DNA of 8,230 nucleotides from Prolixibacteraceae bacterium (lineage in GTDB: Bacteria; Bacteroidota; Bacteroidia; Bacteroidales; Prolixibacteraceae): the NCBI GenBank assembly GCA_003450125.1, contig DMFR01000375.1, positions 1-8,230 on the forward strand, read 5' to 3'. Under the pieces are notes generated by a model that was given only the letters and a program-made list of their open reading frames with translations, searched no databases and had not been told where the DNA came from. The translations under genes were made by a program, and so were the position numbers. Positions 6,501 to 8,230 of the stretch are shown here, piece after piece. Every line of letters begins with the position of its first letter. Position 1 is the stretch's first letter.

Positions 6501-6566
6501 CGTAGCACTGACAGTACGTTAGCAGCTAATGATTGGAGCAGATGAAAGGTGCGTAGCACCGACTGT
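6501..6566. repeat. Direct repeat CGTAGCAC[T/C]GAC with palindrome GGTGCGTAGCACC
   Basis: CGTAGCACTGAC at 6501-6512 recurs as CGTAGCACCGAC at 6552-6563, a 51-bp offset. The second copy lies in the perfect 13-bp palindrome GGTGC-GTA-GCACC (6548-6560). The reverse word GCTACGC also occurs at 6424-6430. These look like copies of a REP-type word in both orientations. Confidence 0.6.
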
Positions 6567-6611
6567 CTGGTAAACTACCAAATTCATTTCATTCCAGTCT
6601 ACCAGGGACAG
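6563..6611. repeat. Bulged inverted repeat downstream of the nuclease gene
   Basis: CTGTCTGGTA (6563-6572) pairs with TACCA-GG-GACAG (6600-6611) as a 10-bp stem with a 2-nt bulge and a 27-nt loop. On the minus strand it starts 19 bp after the nuclease stop codon, so it could be part of that transcript's 3' end. No T-run follows, so terminator function is doubtful. Confidence 0.35.
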
Positions 6612-6630
6612 ATTTGCGTAACTTGTATAT

Positions 6631-7581
6631 TTATTGACCTTTTGCTTGACTTTGATGCAAATGACAGTATCCATTCGCATTGGTGGTCTTATTTCGACAG
6701 CGGCCTCCTGATTTTGTTACTCCATGACACTGTTTTAACTGAGCTGGGGACTGTTTTTGATTAATGGTGGAATGTACCGGATCTTTAAATCCCTGGTTAG
6801 ATGCAGTCACCTGCTCAGTCGTGCGTGTCCAGCTCCATTGCTCTACAGATGATGTCTTTTCAATAGCAGCCTCATTGGGAAACCCAGGGAAAAAGTCAAT
6901 GCCTGTTACGCTCTCCACGCTGTCAATGGACACCACGAAGGATTGCAGCCCTGCACTCTGTGAAGCATTGGGGATAAGGAAGGCAATTCCCTTGATCTCC
7001 GGTTCATGGTTATCCAGGATTACCTTGTAGTATTCCTCCGGAACCGAAACCCGATCTGCCCCGATGGTTTTCAAACCCTCCTTTAATACCGGGCCGGTTA
7101 CAATCAATATCGAATTGTTTTCAATGGCCCACGAGCGCACCAACTCTTCCAGCTTTTTCCAGATGCCCCTGTTGAAGCCCGGCACCTGGGGACTCATGTT
7201 GCTGAAGTAAAACGATTCTGCCATAGCCGTTGCCGACCATCCCATATCCGCTGCAGGGGCCAAATGCCCTTTGTCGTATCCTGAACCGGCATAATCGGCA
7301 TTATTGGCTGTCAAAGTACTGACCGCCGGATCAGGCATAAATTTATTTGTCCTTTCATAGGCTTTGGCGGTCTCTTCTTTGGTCAGCTCGTAAGCCACCC
7401 AACTCGACTGTTCGTATTCTTCCTTGTACAAAAAGGAATACCCCTCATGCGAAATGACCACATCTCCTTTCTCCACTTTGGGAAGCTCTGGATGTAAATT
7501 CACAAAAGGAACATGTGGCTTCTGGGCAACAGAAACCATGAAAAGCAACAGGCAATTGAGCAAGAAGAAAGTTCGTTTCAT
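6631..7581 (-). CDS. Secreted DNA/RNA non-specific endonuclease (NUC1/EndoG family) with Cys/His C-terminal tail
   Basis: A predicted exported nuclease of 316 residues that would cut DNA and RNA without sequence specificity. Signal peptide MKRTFFLLNCLLLFMVSVAQ ends near residue 19-20 with no lipobox cysteine at the site, so it is likely periplasmic or released. The beta-beta-alpha-metal core spans about 45-245. The family motif DRGH appears as Y-D103-K-G-H106-LAPAAD, with H106 the general base. N137 and E145 (FNRGIWKKLE) match the metal-binding Asn and the Glu eight residues later in Serratia nuclease, so the active site looks complete. The Arg-to-Lys change in the motif is conservative. After a linker (about 245-280) comes a short tail with C-x-G-x-T-x3-G-x-C and G-x-C-x2-H, like the small zinc-finger-like DUF5763 tails. 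Likely roles are nutrient scavenging, biofilm DNA turnover or defence; none is proven. Confidence 0.9.
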   Translation of the reverse strand: MKRTFFLLNCLLLFMVSVAQKPHVPFVNLHPELPKVEKGDVVISHEGYSFLYKEEYEQSSWVAYELTKEETAKAYERTNKFMPDPAVSTLTANNADYAGSGYDKGHLAPAADMGWSATAMAESFYFSNMSPQVPGFNRGIWKKLEELVRSWAIENNSILIVTGPVLKEGLKTIGADRVSVPEEYYKVILDNHEPEIKGIAFLIPNASQSAGLQSFVVSIDSVESVTGIDFFPGFPNEAAIEKTSSVEQWSWTRTTEQVTASNQGFKDPVHSTINQKQSPAQLKQCHGVTKSGGRCRNKTTNANGYCHLHQSQAKGQ

Positions 7582-7593
7582 CTGTTTCTATTT

Positions 7594-7680
7594 TAAACAC
7601 ATAGACACATAGGGCACATAGATCCCTCCCCATTACTCGGGATCGGGACAACCTATGTGTCCTATGTGCCTATGTGTTTA
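7594..7680. repeat. Intergenic palindromic element 4 (28-nt arms of CACATAG units)
   Basis: Arms 7594-7621 and 7653-7680 are equal in length and pair at 26 of 28 positions, one of the two mismatches being a G-T wobble. Each arm contains three copies of CACATAG (left: 7598, 7606, 7615). The 31-nt loop region holds an inner GATCCC/GGGATC stem (7621-7626 with 7639-7644). It lies between two minus-strand genes, 13 bp before the nuclease start codon, so it would fold in a nuclease leader or end the upstream transcript. Words differ from elements 1 and 2 but the construction is the same. Confidence 0.9.
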
Positions 7681-7717
7681 TTTTTCATTTTTTTATAATA
7701 GTTCAATTCAATGTTGC

Positions 7718-8230
7718 TTATCCTATTTGATGAAATGCCTGTACATACTTCTCAATGTATTCAAGTTTTGTCTTTGCCTTGTATTGCATGACAAACCTGG
7801 GATGCTCCAATGCAATGATCTTCTGAAAGAAACCATATTGGTCGTTTAATAAGCGCAAAAATTTCTCATTCTGACCCGTCCCGAAACAATAGCAAATATC
7901 CGTTTTTATTCCGAACTCAATTTGTTGCTTGATATTTTCCACACAGAAATCGTAAACAGCATCCGTTAATGCTTTGCTGTCGTAATAATTATAATTCTTT
8001 TCTTTCCCTTTTGAATCACAAATTGTAAAACCAAGGGGACTGATGGAATTGATGTAAAAGTCTTTGTAAAACTGATTGACCCCTCCGTAAGCTTCAATGA
8101 CTTCATAAACAAATACCGATGAAGGCTCGTGCGTTTCCTTCCCCGAATAGCTCAATCCACATTCATTTTTTAGACGTTTGGTATCCGTGAAGGGGATGCC
8201 TGTGACTCCTGCCCCAAACCTTCCCGGATT
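7718..8230 (-). CDS. Uracil-DNA glycosylase family protein, SMUG2-type (partial, 5' end outside window)
   Basis: The C-terminal 170 residues of a DNA repair glycosylase; the frame is open to the window edge, so the start lies beyond 8230. The first visible residues, NPGRFGAGVTGIPFTDTKRL, match the conserved SMUG2/DUF4918 segment that contains the uracil-pocket motif of the UDG superfamily. An apparent TTG start at 8155 is internal to this conserved region and is not the real start. Near the C-terminus, EHPRFVMQYK contains the His-Pro of the second glycosylase motif. The family removes uracil or related damaged bases from DNA in the cytoplasm; substrate choice of this branch is less well known. 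No signal peptide can be judged. It is oriented like the nuclease but separated by 136 bp with a strong palindrome, so co-transcription is uncertain. Confidence 0.85.
   Translation of the reverse strand, partial: NPGRFGAGVTGIPFTDTKRLKNECGLSYSGKETHEPSSVFVYEVIEAYGGVNQFYKDFYINSISPLGFTICDSKGKEKNYNYYDSKALTDAVYDFCVENIKQQIEFGIKTDICYCFGTGQNEKFLRLLNDQYGFFQKIIALEHPRFVMQYKAKTKLEYIEKYVQAFHQIG

Larger units (their letters stand above)
5890..6630. other. 740-bp stretch without a convincing gene
   Basis: No reading frame here has length, start context or recognisable protein sequence to support a gene. It holds short repeats and possible hairpins listed separately, three copies of AATTGT(T) at 6154-6181, and two tiny frames: 6009-6065 (18 residues, MSKNVIYRVKPF...) and 6077-6154 (25 residues, MESITCNNPK..., with AGGA six bases before its ATG). 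Neither has other support. No tRNA, CRISPR array or complete insertion sequence is visible. It looks like decayed or non-coding DNA between convergently ending genes. Confidence 0.6.

Noticed and set aside
6410..6570. Possible integron attC or attachment site
   Set aside because: The GTTAGCA segment does not fit the GTTRRRY core and no paired inverse core or integrase gene is visible.
6764..7030. Plus-strand open frame of 88 codons inside the nuclease gene
   Set aside because: It is antisense to the conserved nuclease frame and its protein has no recognisable features.

Overview
The window looks like a chromosomal segment of a Bacteroidota bacterium, probably from the Bacteroidales/Marinilabiliales side. 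The reasons are a type IX secretion (T9SS) C-terminal sorting domain on the first protein, A-rich leaders without Shine-Dalgarno sequences, two perfect Bacteroidetes-type -7 boxes (TAnnTTTG), and intergenic palindromes built from words such as ACACTGAT, CACAGAT and ATTCGTGTAATT. No sequence search was possible, so family assignments rest on motifs read by eye.

Layout. A secreted T9SS cargo protein of about 708 residues with two tandem 89-residue modules (92-2218, +) converges on a Crp/Fnr-family regulator (2426-3103, -). That regulator is divergently transcribed from a ferredoxin-like protein (3183-4064, +) across a 79-bp promoter region holding a 9-bp perfect inverted repeat. The ferredoxin gene converges on a stand-alone cytosolic von Willebrand A (VWA) protein (4217-4795, -), which is divergent from an ECF-like sigma factor with a long N-terminal extension (5011-5889, +). 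About 740 bp without a convincing gene follows (5890-6630), a mosaic of small hairpins and direct repeats. The right end carries a secreted DNA/RNA non-specific endonuclease with a Cys/His-rich C-terminal tail (6631-7581, -) and the 3' part of a SMUG2-type uracil-DNA glycosylase family gene (7718 to the window edge, -).

How the genes may work together. The Crp/Fnr and Fe-S pair is the clearest functional unit. The regulator lacks an obvious cAMP pocket and resembles the HcpR-like branch that controls redox or nitrosative-stress genes, so it plausibly controls the divergent Fe-S gene and itself. The VWA protein and sigma factor share a divergent intergenic region but no proven function. The rest look like independent genes.

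The most unusual signal lies between the genes. Two palindromes with ungapped 39-nt arms occupy the two convergent intergenic gaps (2263-2392 and 4077-4195) and are clearly related to each other. A degenerate relative sharing a 16-nt loop word lies directly before the sigma-factor start codon. A fourth palindrome of the same style but different words lies upstream of the nuclease. In one case the repeat supplies the last codons and stop of the T9SS protein.
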